The notes beneath the pieces were generated by a model. That model searched no databases. It was given only the letters and a program-made list of their open reading frames with translations, and was not told the origin of the DNA. Below, in pieces: positions 53,668 through 62,087 of a stretch of DNA of 64,000 bases. The stretch lies in the NCBI GenBank assembly GCA_039925145.1, contig JBDSZL010000038.1:1-64000 (forward strand), written 5' to 3'. Positions within the stretch are counted from its first letter, which is position 1. Each line of letters begins with the position of its first letter. The translations under genes were made by a program, and so were the position numbers. This DNA is from JBDSZL01 sp039925145 (GTDB lineage: Bacteria > Acidobacteriota > Vicinamibacteria > Vicinamibacterales > SCN-69-37).

Positions 53668-54567
53668 ATGTATCTGGATTTCGACGACCATCGTCCCGAG
53701 ACGCCCCGTGTGGCCTCGGTGATCTCGGTACGCGAGGGCGTGCTGCTGTCGCTGGTGGTCCACATGGCGTTCGTCATCGCCGTACTGGTGGCGCCGGAGA
53801 AGTTCTTTCGAGCGGACCCGGCTGAGCCCGTTCTCACGCCGCAGAGTCGCGAGCCGCTGCGATTTGTCGAGGTGCTGCCGATGAAGGAGCGGCTGGCCAA
53901 GCCGCTGCGTCTGGCCGACTCCTCGGACCTCGATCGGCGTGCCGCGACGCGTGAGCGGGCGCCAACCCCCGAAAACCCGAAGCCGGTGTCGCGCGGCAAC
54001 ACACCGGAACCGGTCGTGGGTGGCCCCACCGCGCGTGCGGGGCAGCCCGAACCGCCTGGACCCCCGGCGCCACCATCCCCCGCGCCAGCTCCAGAGGTCC
54101 CCTCGAAAGGGATGGCCGTGGAAGCGCCCGCCGCACCTGCGAAACCCGCCGGTGGCACGCTGGCGCAGTCGCTCCGCAATCTGCAGCAATACCTGAAACA
54201 CGAGAACTTCGACAACCCGCAAGGCGGCGACGCCGAGCAGTCCACCGACATCCAGTTCGATTCCATGGGCGTCGACTTCGGGCCGTGGTTGCGCCGCTTC
54301 AAGAACCAGGTCGAGCGCAACTGGAGTCCGCCAGACGTCTTCTCATACAAGGGCCGCACGATCATCCAGTTCTATGTGCTGCGTAACGGTTTCATCACGG
54401 GCCTGAAGGTCGTACAGCCTTCGGCATTTCCCGCGCTGACCAATTCCGCCCTCAACGCCCTGAAGCTGTCGAATCCCACGGCGGCGTTACCGCCGGATTA
54501 TCCTGCTGACCGCGCGTTCTTCACCGTCACGTTTCATTACAACGAGTACGACGGAAACACACCGTGA
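53668..54567 (+). CDS. TonB-family energy-transducing protein
   Basis: A 299-residue protein with an N-terminal cytoplasmic stretch, one membrane helix (about residues 26-42, LLSLVVHMAFVIAVLVA), a long Pro-rich periplasmic region (about 90-165), and a C-terminal TonB-like domain (LRRFKNQVERNWSPPDVF, IQFYVLRNGFITGLKVVQPS, FTVTFHYNEYD). Such proteins couple the ExbB/ExbD motor to outer-membrane receptors; no exbBD or receptor gene is adjacent. The GTGA overlap with miaA suggests joint translation. Confidence 0.87.
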   Translation: MYLDFDDHRPETPRVASVISVREGVLLSLVVHMAFVIAVLVAPEKFFRADPAEPVLTPQSREPLRFVEVLPMKERLAKPLRLADSSDLDRRAATRERAPTPENPKPVSRGNTPEPVVGGPTARAGQPEPPGPPAPPSPAPAPEVPSKGMAVEAPAAPAKPAGGTLAQSLRNLQQYLKHENFDNPQGGDAEQSTDIQFDSMGVDFGPWLRRFKNQVERNWSPPDVFSYKGRTIIQFYVLRNGFITGLKVVQPSAFPALTNSALNALKLSNPTAALPPDYPADRAFFTVTFHYNEYDGNTP

Positions 54568-55550
54568 GCCTGCTCATTGCCATCGTGGGGCCTACGGCCG
54601 TGGGCAAGAGTGCGCTCGCCATTGCGCTGGCCGAACAGTTCAACGGCGAGGTGATCTCGTGCGACTCCACGGCCGTGTACCGGGGCATCAACATCGGCAC
54701 CGACAAAGTGCCCGTCGCCGAACAGCGGGGTGTTCCACATCACCTCACGGATGTCGTGGGCCCAACCGAGGTGTACTCGGCCGCGCGGTTTGCGGCTGAC
54801 GCGGCCCGTGTGGCCCGCGAGATCGGCGTCCGCGGCCGGCTGCCCATCGTGGCAGGCGGCACCGGGCTCTACTATCGCTCTCTGGTCCGCGGCCTGTTTC
54901 CGGGACCGGCGCGCGACGAGCCGCTCCGGGCGCGCCTGGACCGGGTTGCGAACACGCGAGGGGTCGAGTTCCTGCACCGGTGGCTGGCCCGCGTCGATCC
55001 CGCGTCTGGGGCGCGGATTCAGCCGCGTGATCGTAAGCGGCTGATTCGGGCGCTCGAGGTGTACCTGCTGACCGGCCAGCCGCTCACCGCGCATTTCTCG
55101 GCCACCGTCTCTCCCGTCGCCGACTTCCGCGTGCTCACACTCGGTCTGCGGCTGCCAAGCGAGGCACTGCAGGCGCGCGTCGAACGAAGGGTCGCCGCGC
55201 AGTTCGCATCGGGCGTCGTGGCCGAAGTGCGGGCCTTGCTCACCGCCGGATTGCCGGCGCACGCCCACACGCTGAGCGGGCTCGTGTACCGGCAGGTCCG
55301 CGAGCTGCTCGATGGTGCCAGGACCGAAGCGGCGACGCGCGATCTCATCGTTCGAGAGAACCTGCAGTACGCCCGTCGACAGCTGGTGTGGTTTCGGGCC
55401 GAGCCCGATGTGCACTGGATCGACGCGGCGGGAGAGTCGCCGACCGCGCGACACGAGGCCGCGGCGCTCGTGCAGGCGTCACTCGACGCCCGTCGCGAGT
55501 CGGTCCATGTCAGCCCAGTGGGCGCACCATCCGTCGTCACCGGTTCGTGA
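54564..55550 (+). CDS. miaA: tRNA dimethylallyltransferase MiaA
   Basis: Adds dimethylallyl to N6 of A37 in tRNAs reading UNN codons. The 328-residue protein has the P-loop VGPTAVGKSALAIALA, the DxTxxYRG element in SCDSTAVYRGINIGT, VAGGTGLYYRSLVRGL and the C-terminal ENLQYARRQLVWFR. GTG start overlapping the TonB-like gene. Phosphopentomutase follows after 16 bases. Confidence 0.95.
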   Translation: MSLLIAIVGPTAVGKSALAIALAEQFNGEVISCDSTAVYRGINIGTDKVPVAEQRGVPHHLTDVVGPTEVYSAARFAADAARVAREIGVRGRLPIVAGGTGLYYRSLVRGLFPGPARDEPLRARLDRVANTRGVEFLHRWLARVDPASGARIQPRDRKRLIRALEVYLLTGQPLTAHFSATVSPVADFRVLTLGLRLPSEALQARVERRVAAQFASGVVAEVRALLTAGLPAHAHTLSGLVYRQVRELLDGARTEAATRDLIVRENLQYARRQLVWFRAEPDVHWIDAAGESPTARHEAAALVQASLDARRESVHVSPVGAPSVVTGS

Positions 55551-55566
55551 TCTGCGGTCACACGGT

Positions 55567-56793
55567 ATGGCCGTCTCGCGCCTGATCTGGATTGTCGTGG
55601 ACTCGCTGGGCGTCGGGGAACTGCCCGATGCGGCGGCCTACGGCGATGCCGGAAGCCACACCGTGGCGCACATCGGGGAAGCAGTTCCGCTACAGGTGCC
55701 GACGCTGCGGGCGCTTGGGCTCGATCGCCTGGTTCCGTCCCTCTCGGTGGCAGACCGGCACGACCAGAGGCGTCAGGCATCGCCGAGCCAACTGGCTCCG
55801 CTCGGAGCCTATGGGCGGATGGCTGAAGCGTCGGCGGGGAAAGACTCGGTGACCGGACATTGGGAGATGACCGGGATCATCCTCGACCGGCCCTTTCCGA
55901 CGTTTTCTCATGGATTTCCTCGCGACCTCATGCAGGAGTTCGAGCGCCGGATCGCGCGCCGGACGCTCGGCAATGTCGTCGCGTCCGGCACGGTCATTCT
56001 CGACCGGCTCGGCGCCGCGCACCTGCAGACAGGCTCGCCCATCGTCTACACGTCTGCCGATAGCGTGTTTCAAATCGCGGCGCACGAAGACGTCGTTCCC
56101 GTCGACGCGCTGTACGGGATGTGCGAGGTGGCGTTCGACCTGGCCGCGCGCGGTCTGGGGGTCGCACGTGTCATCGCGCGCCCATTCGTGGGTATCCCCG
56201 GGGCATTCGTCCGCACCGCCAACCGGAAGGATTTCACGCTCGAACCCACAGGACTCACCGTGCTCGATTATCTGCAGCAGGCTGGCCACGCGGTGGTGGG
56301 CATCGGAAAAATCCATGATCTCTTCTCCGGGCGGGGTCTGACCCGGTCTGTCCACACGACATCGGATACTCACGGCATGGATGCGCTGGACGACGAGCTG
56401 AGGCGCACACCGTCCGGGGTGCTGTTCTGTAATCTCGTCGATTTCGACGCGCTCTACGGGCACCGCAACGACATCGCGGGATACGCTGCGAACCTCGAGC
56501 GATTCGATGTGCGCCTGGGGCAGTTGCTGGCCGTGCTGGGGCCGTCCGACCTTCTCGTCGTGACGGCCGACCATGGCAACGACCCCTCGACCGTTTCGAC
56601 CGACCACTCGCGGGAATATGTGCCGGTGTTCGTGGCGGGGCGGGCGGTGTCGGCCGGTGTCGATCTCGGCACGCGCGACAGCTTCGCCGATCTGGGCCAA
56701 ACCGTCGCTGAGCTGTTCGCCTTACCGCGCCTCGCGCACGGCCGCAGCTTTCTGCGTGAAATTCTGAAGCCCGGAGACCCGCTGCTACACTGA
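55567..56793 (+). CDS. deoB: Phosphopentomutase
   Basis: Interconverts ribose-1-phosphate and ribose-5-phosphate (and the deoxy forms) in nucleoside catabolism. The 408-residue alkaline-phosphatase-fold enzyme begins RLIWIVVDSLGVGELPDAAA, with DSVTGHWEMTGI holding the active Thr, then VGIGKIHDLFSGRGLTRSV and VVTADHGNDPSTVSTDHSRE with metal ligands. ATG 55567 gives the normal length; the frame is open upstream across miaA but is a shadow there. Confidence 0.95.
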   Translation: MAVSRLIWIVVDSLGVGELPDAAAYGDAGSHTVAHIGEAVPLQVPTLRALGLDRLVPSLSVADRHDQRRQASPSQLAPLGAYGRMAEASAGKDSVTGHWEMTGIILDRPFPTFSHGFPRDLMQEFERRIARRTLGNVVASGTVILDRLGAAHLQTGSPIVYTSADSVFQIAAHEDVVPVDALYGMCEVAFDLAARGLGVARVIARPFVGIPGAFVRTANRKDFTLEPTGLTVLDYLQQAGHAVVGIGKIHDLFSGRGLTRSVHTTSDTHGMDALDDELRRTPSGVLFCNLVDFDALYGHRNDIAGYAANLERFDVRLGQLLAVLGPSDLLVVTADHGNDPSTVSTDHSREYVPVFVAGRAVSAGVDLGTRDSFADLGQTVAELFALPRLAHGRSFLREILKPGDPLLH

Positions 56794-56806
56794 GCCGTTG
56801 CCCGCT

Positions 56807-57844
56807 ATGTCCACTATCCGACAGCAACTCGAGTCGCGCGAAATTCAGTTTCTTGCGCCGCAGGCCGCCAAGAGCGCCGCCAGTCGTGGCCGCCTGCACG
56901 AGGAGCCGGAGGATCCGATTCGCCCCGTCTTTCAGCGCGATCGCGATCGCGTCATTCACTGCAAGGCGTTTCGCCGGCTGAAGCACAAGACACAGGTTTT
57001 CTTTTCGCCGACCGGCGATCACTATCGGACGCGGCTCACGCACACGCTCGAGGTCTCGCAAATCGCGCGGAGCATCGCCAAGGTGCTGCAACTGCACGAA
57101 GAGCTCACCGAGGCCATTGCGCTTGGACACGATCTGGGACATCCGCCGTTTGGACACGCCGGCGAGCGGGTCATCGATCGTCTGGTGCCCGGTGGGTTCA
57201 GCCACTACGAGCAGAGCCTGCGCATCGTGGATGTGCTCGAGAACGGGCGGCAGGGGCTCAATCTGACATGGGAAGTGCGCGACGGCATTGCACGCCATTC
57301 GAAGGGCAAGCACGGGCTTCCGGTGGGGGCCGCACAGCAGGACCGGGCGACGACAATCGAGGGGCAGATCGCCAGGGTCGCGGACATCATCGCGTATGTC
57401 AATCACGACATCGATGACGCGGTGCGAGCCGGCGTGCTCGAGGAGGCGGCCTTGCCGGCCAGTGCCACCACGGTGCTTGGCACCACCTCGTCGCAGCGGA
57501 TCAACAGCATGGTCACCGATGTCGTACATCGAACGTTGCAGGGCGGCCTTGCCGAAGTGCGGATGAGCGACGAAATTCTCGCCGCCACGCTCGAGCTTCG
57601 GAGCTTCCTGTTCGACGCCGTCTACGAGAATCCCCGGGCCACGGCCGAGTTCGAGAAAGCGTCGGGCATCCTGGGAGGCATCTGGGAGCGGCTCCGGACG
57701 CGTCCAGAGCTGTATCTGGACGAGGCGACCATCGAAACCGAGGGGCTCGACGCGGCGGCGCGTGATTTTCTGGCCGGAATGACCGACCGGTACGCGGTCG
57801 CGCTCTTTCAGGAACTCTTCGTCCCGCGTTCCTGGAGCGTCTGA
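56807..57844 (+). CDS. dgt: Deoxyguanosinetriphosphate triphosphohydrolase-like protein
   Basis: HD-domain dNTP triphosphohydrolase of about 345 residues. Metal ligands are in DHYRTRLTHTLEVSQIAR (H) and LGHDLGHPPFGHAGE (HD), with ADIIAYVNHDIDDAVRAG the later Asp. HCKAFRRLKHKTQVFFSPTG is characteristic. ATG 56807 is preferred; TTG 56798 is possible, and a TGCTACACT extended -10-like element lies at 56783-56791 in the deoB end. Confidence 0.92.
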   Translation: MSTIRQQLESREIQFLAPQAAKSAASRGRLHEEPEDPIRPVFQRDRDRVIHCKAFRRLKHKTQVFFSPTGDHYRTRLTHTLEVSQIARSIAKVLQLHEELTEAIALGHDLGHPPFGHAGERVIDRLVPGGFSHYEQSLRIVDVLENGRQGLNLTWEVRDGIARHSKGKHGLPVGAAQQDRATTIEGQIARVADIIAYVNHDIDDAVRAGVLEEAALPASATTVLGTTSSQRINSMVTDVVHRTLQGGLAEVRMSDEILAATLELRSFLFDAVYENPRATAEFEKASGILGGIWERLRTRPELYLDEATIETEGLDAAARDFLAGMTDRYAVALFQELFVPRSWSV

Positions 57845-57901
57845 CCAGCTCACGCCCCGGTGGCCGGGACGTCCTTGCGGCCCCATTTCGCCCTAAACCA
57901 A

Positions 57902-57937
57902 TGGTAGAATCAATGTTTTGCCCGGGCCGGCCTGGGC
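57902..57937 (+). promoter_or_regulatory. Extended -10 promoter and leader hairpin before yceD
   Basis: TGGTAGAAT (57902-57910) matches an extended -10 element. The predicted transcript (about 57917) opens into a hairpin: GCCCGGG and CCTGGGC around CCGG (57920-57937, one G-T pair), 6 bases before ATG 57944. It would mask the ribosome-binding region. Regulation is inferred. Confidence 0.45.
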
Positions 57938-57943
57938 TGCTCT

Positions 57944-58477
57944 ATGAGTATGATTCTGGATCTCAGCCGCCTGCGGGGAGGCGTCGAAACGGTCGACCGC
58001 CGGTTCGAGGCGTCGGCCATCAACGTGGCGGCGGAAGACTTTCGAGTGGTGTCCCCGGTCGAGCTGAAGGCTGAAGCGACCAAGGATGGCCAGAAGATCC
58101 GGCTGGTCGGTCGCCTGACGGCTGCGCTCGAGATGGACTGCAGCCGGTGTCTCGAGCCGTTCGCCGTGCCGGTCGACAACGCGTTCGACCTGCTGTTTCT
58201 GCCAGCGACTGCCGTGGTGGCTCGCGATGGCGAGGCCCAACTGGCCGACGACGACGTGGGCGTCTCGTTCTTTCACGACGATCAGATTGACCTCGCCGAT
58301 GTCGTTCGCGAGCAGTTCTACCTGGCCGTGCCCATGAAGCCGCTCTGCCGGGAGGACTGCCTGGGGCTCTGTCCAGTGTGTGGCAGTAATCGGAATCGCG
58401 AGCCCTGCTCCTGTCAGAGTGTGTGGGTCGACCCTAGGCTCGAGCCGCTCCGGAAGGTCCGGATCCCCGAGTCATAA
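57944..58477 (+). CDS. yceD: DUF177 / YceD-family protein
   Basis: A 177-residue protein implicated with 23S rRNA metabolism in other bacteria. It has the family Cys pairs: MDCSRCLEPF mid-protein and LCREDCLGLCPVCGSNRN near the C-terminus, then a CSC. ATG 57944 and 57950 are both possible. The order yceD-rpmF-plsX is the usual bacterial arrangement and supports the call. Confidence 0.9.
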   Translation: MSMILDLSRLRGGVETVDRRFEASAINVAAEDFRVVSPVELKAEATKDGQKIRLVGRLTAALEMDCSRCLEPFAVPVDNAFDLLFLPATAVVARDGEAQLADDDVGVSFFHDDQIDLADVVREQFYLAVPMKPLCREDCLGLCPVCGSNRNREPCSCQSVWVDPRLEPLRKVRIPES

Positions 58478-58502
58478 GGGGCGCTAGCCTTCAATTTGTT
58501 CA

Positions 58503-58521
58503 TTCACGCGAGTTCACGCGA
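58503..58521 (+). repeat. Tandem 9-base direct repeat upstream of rpmF
   Basis: TTCACGCGA occurs at 58503-58511 and again at 58513-58521, one base apart, so the copies are spaced by 10 bases, about one helical turn. It lies in the 70-base gap between yceD and rpmF, 27 bases before the rpmF ATG. It could be a binding site for a regulator of the plsX-fab genes. Confidence 0.45.
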
Positions 58522-58547
58522 AGACCGTAGCCAGCAGAGAACCTCAG

Positions 58548-58730
58548 ATGCCGAATCCCAAACGACGCCACTCCAAGACCCGCACGGCCAAACGCCGGAC
58601 GCACGACACTCTCAAGCCGATTGGCACGAGTGAGTGCCCCCAGTGTCACGAGCACAAACTGCCGCACATCGTGTGCAAGAACTGCGGGTTCTACCGTGGG
58701 CGCCAGGTGAGAGCGGTCCAGGAAGACTAA
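58548..58730 (+). CDS. rpmF: 50S ribosomal protein L32
   Basis: A 60-residue ribosomal protein. The basic N-terminus is MPNPKRRHSKTRTAKRRTHD. Two Cys pairs, CPQC and CKNC, form the zinc-binding version of L32 with CGFYRGRQV at the end. plsX starts 3 bases later with GTG. Confidence 0.97.
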   Translation: MPNPKRRHSKTRTAKRRTHDTLKPIGTSECPQCHEHKLPHIVCKNCGFYRGRQVRAVQED

Positions 58731-58733
58731 CCG

Positions 58734-59723
58734 GTGAACATCGCCGTCGATGCCATGGGCGGTGATCGTGCGCCTGGCGCGGTCGTCGACGGCGCCCTGC
58801 GGGCTTCGCGGGCCCTCGGCATCGAGGTGACCCTCGTGGGTCCGGCCGGCCGGCTCCATCAGGAGCTGGAGCGCCATAGCGGGAGTACCGCGGGCCTCCG
58901 GGTGGTCGATGCGCCGGACGTCATCGGTTTCGACGAATCGCCGCTCTCTGCCCTGCGCCGCAAGCCCAGGTCATCCATTCGCATCGCCGCCGAGCTAGTT
59001 GGCGCGGGAAAGGCCGCAGCGCTGTTCAGCGCCGGCCACTCCGGAGCGGTAGTCCTGGCCTCCCACGGCGTCTTCGGGCTGCTCGCCGGTATCGACCGGC
59101 CTGCGCTGGCGGTCACCGTGCCGACCCACACCGGCGCCGCGATCCTGCTCGACGTCGGTGCCACGGTCGACTGCCGTGCCGAACATCTCGTGCAATTCGC
59201 GCATCTCGGCTCCGCGTATGCGGCCGTCTCGCTGGACGTCACGCGGCCTCGGGTGGCCTTGCTGTCAATCGGGGAAGAAGCGGGCAAGGGCAACGATCTC
59301 ATCCGTGAGGCGCATCGACGCCTCCTCGAGACGCCGCTCCATTTCATCGGCAATGTGGAGGCGCGCGACCTGTTCACCGGGCGCGCGGACGTCATTGTCT
59401 GCGACGGCTTCACCGGGAACGTCGCGCTGAAGGTGGGCGAGGGCCTGGTCGAAGCGGTGGAGCAGATGCTGCGCGAAGAAATGGGAGCCGCGCTCGTCTC
59501 ACAGATTGGCGGCCTGCTGACGCGACGTGCTGTGGCCCGGTTCCGGCAGCGGGTCGACTACGCCGAATATGGGGCGGCTCCGCTGCTCGGCGTCGCCGGG
59601 CTCGCGCTCGTGGGACATGGCCGTTCGTCGCCACGGGCCGTCGAATCTGGCATCGCCATGGCTGCGCGCCTGGCTGACGCGCGCCTCGTGGAGCGTCTCG
59701 GGCACACGCTCGCGGGCGCATGA
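58734..59723 (+). CDS. plsX: Phosphate acyltransferase PlsX
   Basis: Converts acyl-ACP to acyl-phosphate for phospholipid synthesis. The 329-residue protein opens NIAVDAMGGDRAPGAVVDG and contains SALRRKPRSSIRIAAELV, LFSAGHSGAVVLASHGVFG, FIGNVEARDLFTGRADVIVC and DGFTGNVALKVGEGLVE. GTG start three bases after rpmF. fabH and fabD, often next, are absent and fabG follows after 55 bases. Confidence 0.95.
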   Translation: MNIAVDAMGGDRAPGAVVDGALRASRALGIEVTLVGPAGRLHQELERHSGSTAGLRVVDAPDVIGFDESPLSALRRKPRSSIRIAAELVGAGKAAALFSAGHSGAVVLASHGVFGLLAGIDRPALAVTVPTHTGAAILLDVGATVDCRAEHLVQFAHLGSAYAAVSLDVTRPRVALLSIGEEAGKGNDLIREAHRRLLETPLHFIGNVEARDLFTGRADVIVCDGFTGNVALKVGEGLVEAVEQMLREEMGAALVSQIGGLLTRRAVARFRQRVDYAEYGAAPLLGVAGLALVGHGRSSPRAVESGIAMAARLADARLVERLGHTLAGA

Positions 59724-59778
59724 GCTGCGCCCTCAGTTGCGCCTCCGAGCCACCGTGTGCTGAAGTAGGCAGGCTGTG

Positions 59779-60519
59779 ATGTCCTCGATGACGGGTCGCG
59801 TGGCCCTCGTAACAGGCGCGTCCCGTGGGATTGGCCGCGCCGTGGCCCTCGGCCTTGCGGCCCGGGGGGCCAACGTTGTCGCGGCGGCACGCGGCGATAA
59901 CGCCCGTGCGGTCGTCGAGGAAATCCGGGCGTCGGGCGGCGAGGCCACCGCTGTGGCAATGGACGTGACCGACGATGCCGCTATTGGCCGGGTGGTGGCC
60001 GAAGTGCTGGCACGCACGGGACGAATCGATGTCCTCGTCAACAATGCCGGCATCACGCGCGACCAACTGATGCTCCGGATGAAGCGCGAGGACTGGGACG
60101 CCGTGCTCGCGACAAACTTGACGGCCGCGTTCAGCTGCGTCCAGGCCGTGCTCAAGCCGATGGTGAAGCAGCGCTCGGGCCGCATCGTGAACATCACGTC
60201 GGTGGTGGGCCAGGCGGGAAACGCCGGTCAAGTGAATTACGCCGCGTCCAAGGCGGGCCTCATCGGCTTCACGAAAGCGCTCGCGCTCGAAGTCGCGTCA
60301 CGCAGCATCACCGTGAATGCCGTGGCGCCTGGACTGGTCGACACGGACATGACGCGGGCCATCTCGAGCGAGGCCCATGAAAAGTGGGCCGAGACGATTC
60401 CGCTGAAGCGGCTGGGCACGCCCGACGACGTGGCAAACGCGGTGATGTTCCTGGCATCGGACGAAGCGTCGTATATTACGGGGCACGTACTCGCCGTCAA
60501 CGGCGGCATGTATATGTAG
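59779..60519 (+). CDS. fabG: 3-Oxoacyl-[ACP] reductase
   Basis: NADPH-dependent reductase of fatty acid elongation, 246 residues, short-chain dehydrogenase fold. TGASRGIGRAVALGLA binds cofactor, the catalytic Ser-Tyr-Lys lie in NITSVVGQAGNAGQVNYAASKAG, and DVLVNNAGITRDQLMLRMKREDWD is typical of FabG. ATG 59779 follows a GTG that could also start. A small hairpin (ACGGCA/TGCCGT, 60521-60540) lies just after the stop, before acpP. Confidence 0.94.
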   Translation: MSSMTGRVALVTGASRGIGRAVALGLAARGANVVAAARGDNARAVVEEIRASGGEATAVAMDVTDDAAIGRVVAEVLARTGRIDVLVNNAGITRDQLMLRMKREDWDAVLATNLTAAFSCVQAVLKPMVKQRSGRIVNITSVVGQAGNAGQVNYAASKAGLIGFTKALALEVASRSITVNAVAPGLVDTDMTRAISSEAHEKWAETIPLKRLGTPDDVANAVMFLASDEASYITGHVLAVNGGMYM

Positions 60520-60585
60520 GACGGCAGGCAGGAATGCCGTACGATCAACTCGCGCGTGGCTCGTGCTGCGCACTAGGAGGACTGA

Positions 60586-60825
60586 ATGGCGGTTGCGGAT
60601 CAGGTCAAGAAGATTATCGTCGAGCAGCTCGGCGTCGATGAGGAAGAAGTCACGCCGGACGCGTCGTTCGTAGACGACTTGGGTGCCGACTCTCTGGACA
60701 CGGTCGAGCTCGTCATGGCCTTCGAGGAGGAGTTCGGCATCGAAATCCCCGACGAGGACGCCGAGAAGATTACGCGCGTGAAGGAAGCCATCGAGTACAT
60801 CGAGGGCCACGCCAAGAAGAAGTAG
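60586..60825 (+). CDS. acpP: Acyl carrier protein
   Basis: A 79-residue acidic carrier of acyl chains. The phosphopantetheine site is in DDLGADSLDTVELVMAFEEE (Ser about 39). AGGAGG before the ATG is the strongest ribosome-binding site in this run, fitting high expression. It lies between fabG and fabF. Confidence 0.97.
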   Translation: MAVADQVKKIIVEQLGVDEEEVTPDASFVDDLGADSLDTVELVMAFEEEFGIEIPDEDAEKITRVKEAIEYIEGHAKKK

Positions 60826-60837
60826 TTCGGAGGCGCA

Positions 60838-62079
60838 TTGTCGAGGCGAGTAGTCGTCACCGGTGTCGGCCTGATTTCGTCGGTCGGCATTGGGACGGAG
60901 GCGAATTGGGAGGCGCTCTGCGCCGGCCGGACGGGGATTGGACCCATCACGCACTTCGATGCGTCGCTGTTCTCAGCGCGCATTGCGGGCGAGGTCAAAG
61001 GGTTCGATCCGCTGCAGTTCATGGATCGGAAAGACGTCAAGAAGATGGACGTCTTCATCCAGTACGCCGTGGCGGCGTCCGAGTTCGCGGTCAAGGACGC
61101 CCGTCTGGAGATTACGCCTGACATTGCCGACGACACCGGCGTGTTCATCGGCTCTGGGATTGGCGGGTTCAGCACGATCGAGAGCGAGCACGAAGCCCTG
61201 CTCAACGGAGGGCCGCGCCGGATTTCACCGTTCTTCATTCCGGCCTCCATCATTAACCTCGCCGCCGGCCAGGTGTCGATTCGGCACGGCGCCAAGGGAC
61301 CGAACCTGGCGACCTGTACGGCGTGCACCGCCTCGGCCCACGCCATCGGCGAGTCCTACGAGATCATCCGGCGGGGCGATGCGAACATCATGATCGCGGG
61401 AGGCTCGGAAGCCTCGATCACGCCGATGGGGGTCGGCGGCTTCGCCTCACTGCGCGCGCTGTCCACCCGCAATGACCAGCCCGAGCGCGCCAGCCGCCCC
61501 TTCGATAAGGACCGCGATGGCTTCGTGGTCGGCGAAGGCGCCGGCATTCTGATTCTCGAGGAGCTCGAGGGCGCTGTTCGGCGCGGCGCGAGCATCTATG
61601 CCGAGATTGCCGGCTACGGCCTGTCGGGCGACGCCTTTCACCTGACAGCGCAGCCCGAGGACGCCAACGGCGCCGTGCGGTCCATGCGGATGGCGTTGCG
61701 CAAGGCCGGTGTACACCCGAATCAGATCGACTACATCAACGCGCACGGCACCTCGACGCCCATCAACGATCCGACCGAGACCCTGGCAGTCAAGACGACC
61801 TTTGGCGAGCATGCGTACAAGCTCGTGCTCTCCTCGACCAAGTCGATGACCGGGCATCTGCTTGGCGCAGCTGGGGGCCTCGAGGCCGGAATCACGGCCC
61901 TCGCCGTGCGTGACCAGATCGCCCCGCCGACAGTCAACCTCGACAATCCCGATCCGGCTTGTGACCTCGACTACACGCCGCACGTGAAACGTCCGATGAA
62001 GATCGACTACGCCCTGTCGAACTCATTCGGGTTTGGCGGCACCAACGGCACGCTCCTGCTGAAGCGCTACCAGCAGTAG
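60838..62079 (+). CDS. fabF: 3-Oxoacyl-[ACP] synthase II
   Basis: Condensing enzyme of fatty acid elongation, 413 residues. The active Cys is in LATCTACTASAHAIGE (about 160), the His residues in NAHGTSTPINDPTET and STKSMTGHLLGAAGG, and the C-terminal SNSFGFGGTNGTLLL is typical. The start is TTG 60838 (SRRVVVTGVGLISS) with GGAGG upstream. etfB follows 8 bases later. Confidence 0.96.
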   Translation: MSRRVVVTGVGLISSVGIGTEANWEALCAGRTGIGPITHFDASLFSARIAGEVKGFDPLQFMDRKDVKKMDVFIQYAVAASEFAVKDARLEITPDIADDTGVFIGSGIGGFSTIESEHEALLNGGPRRISPFFIPASIINLAAGQVSIRHGAKGPNLATCTACTASAHAIGESYEIIRRGDANIMIAGGSEASITPMGVGGFASLRALSTRNDQPERASRPFDKDRDGFVVGEGAGILILEELEGAVRRGASIYAEIAGYGLSGDAFHLTAQPEDANGAVRSMRMALRKAGVHPNQIDYINAHGTSTPINDPTETLAVKTTFGEHAYKLVLSSTKSMTGHLLGAAGGLEAGITALAVRDQIAPPTVNLDNPDPACDLDYTPHVKRPMKIDYALSNSFGFGGTNGTLLLKRYQQ

Positions 62080-62087
62080 GGACGTCT

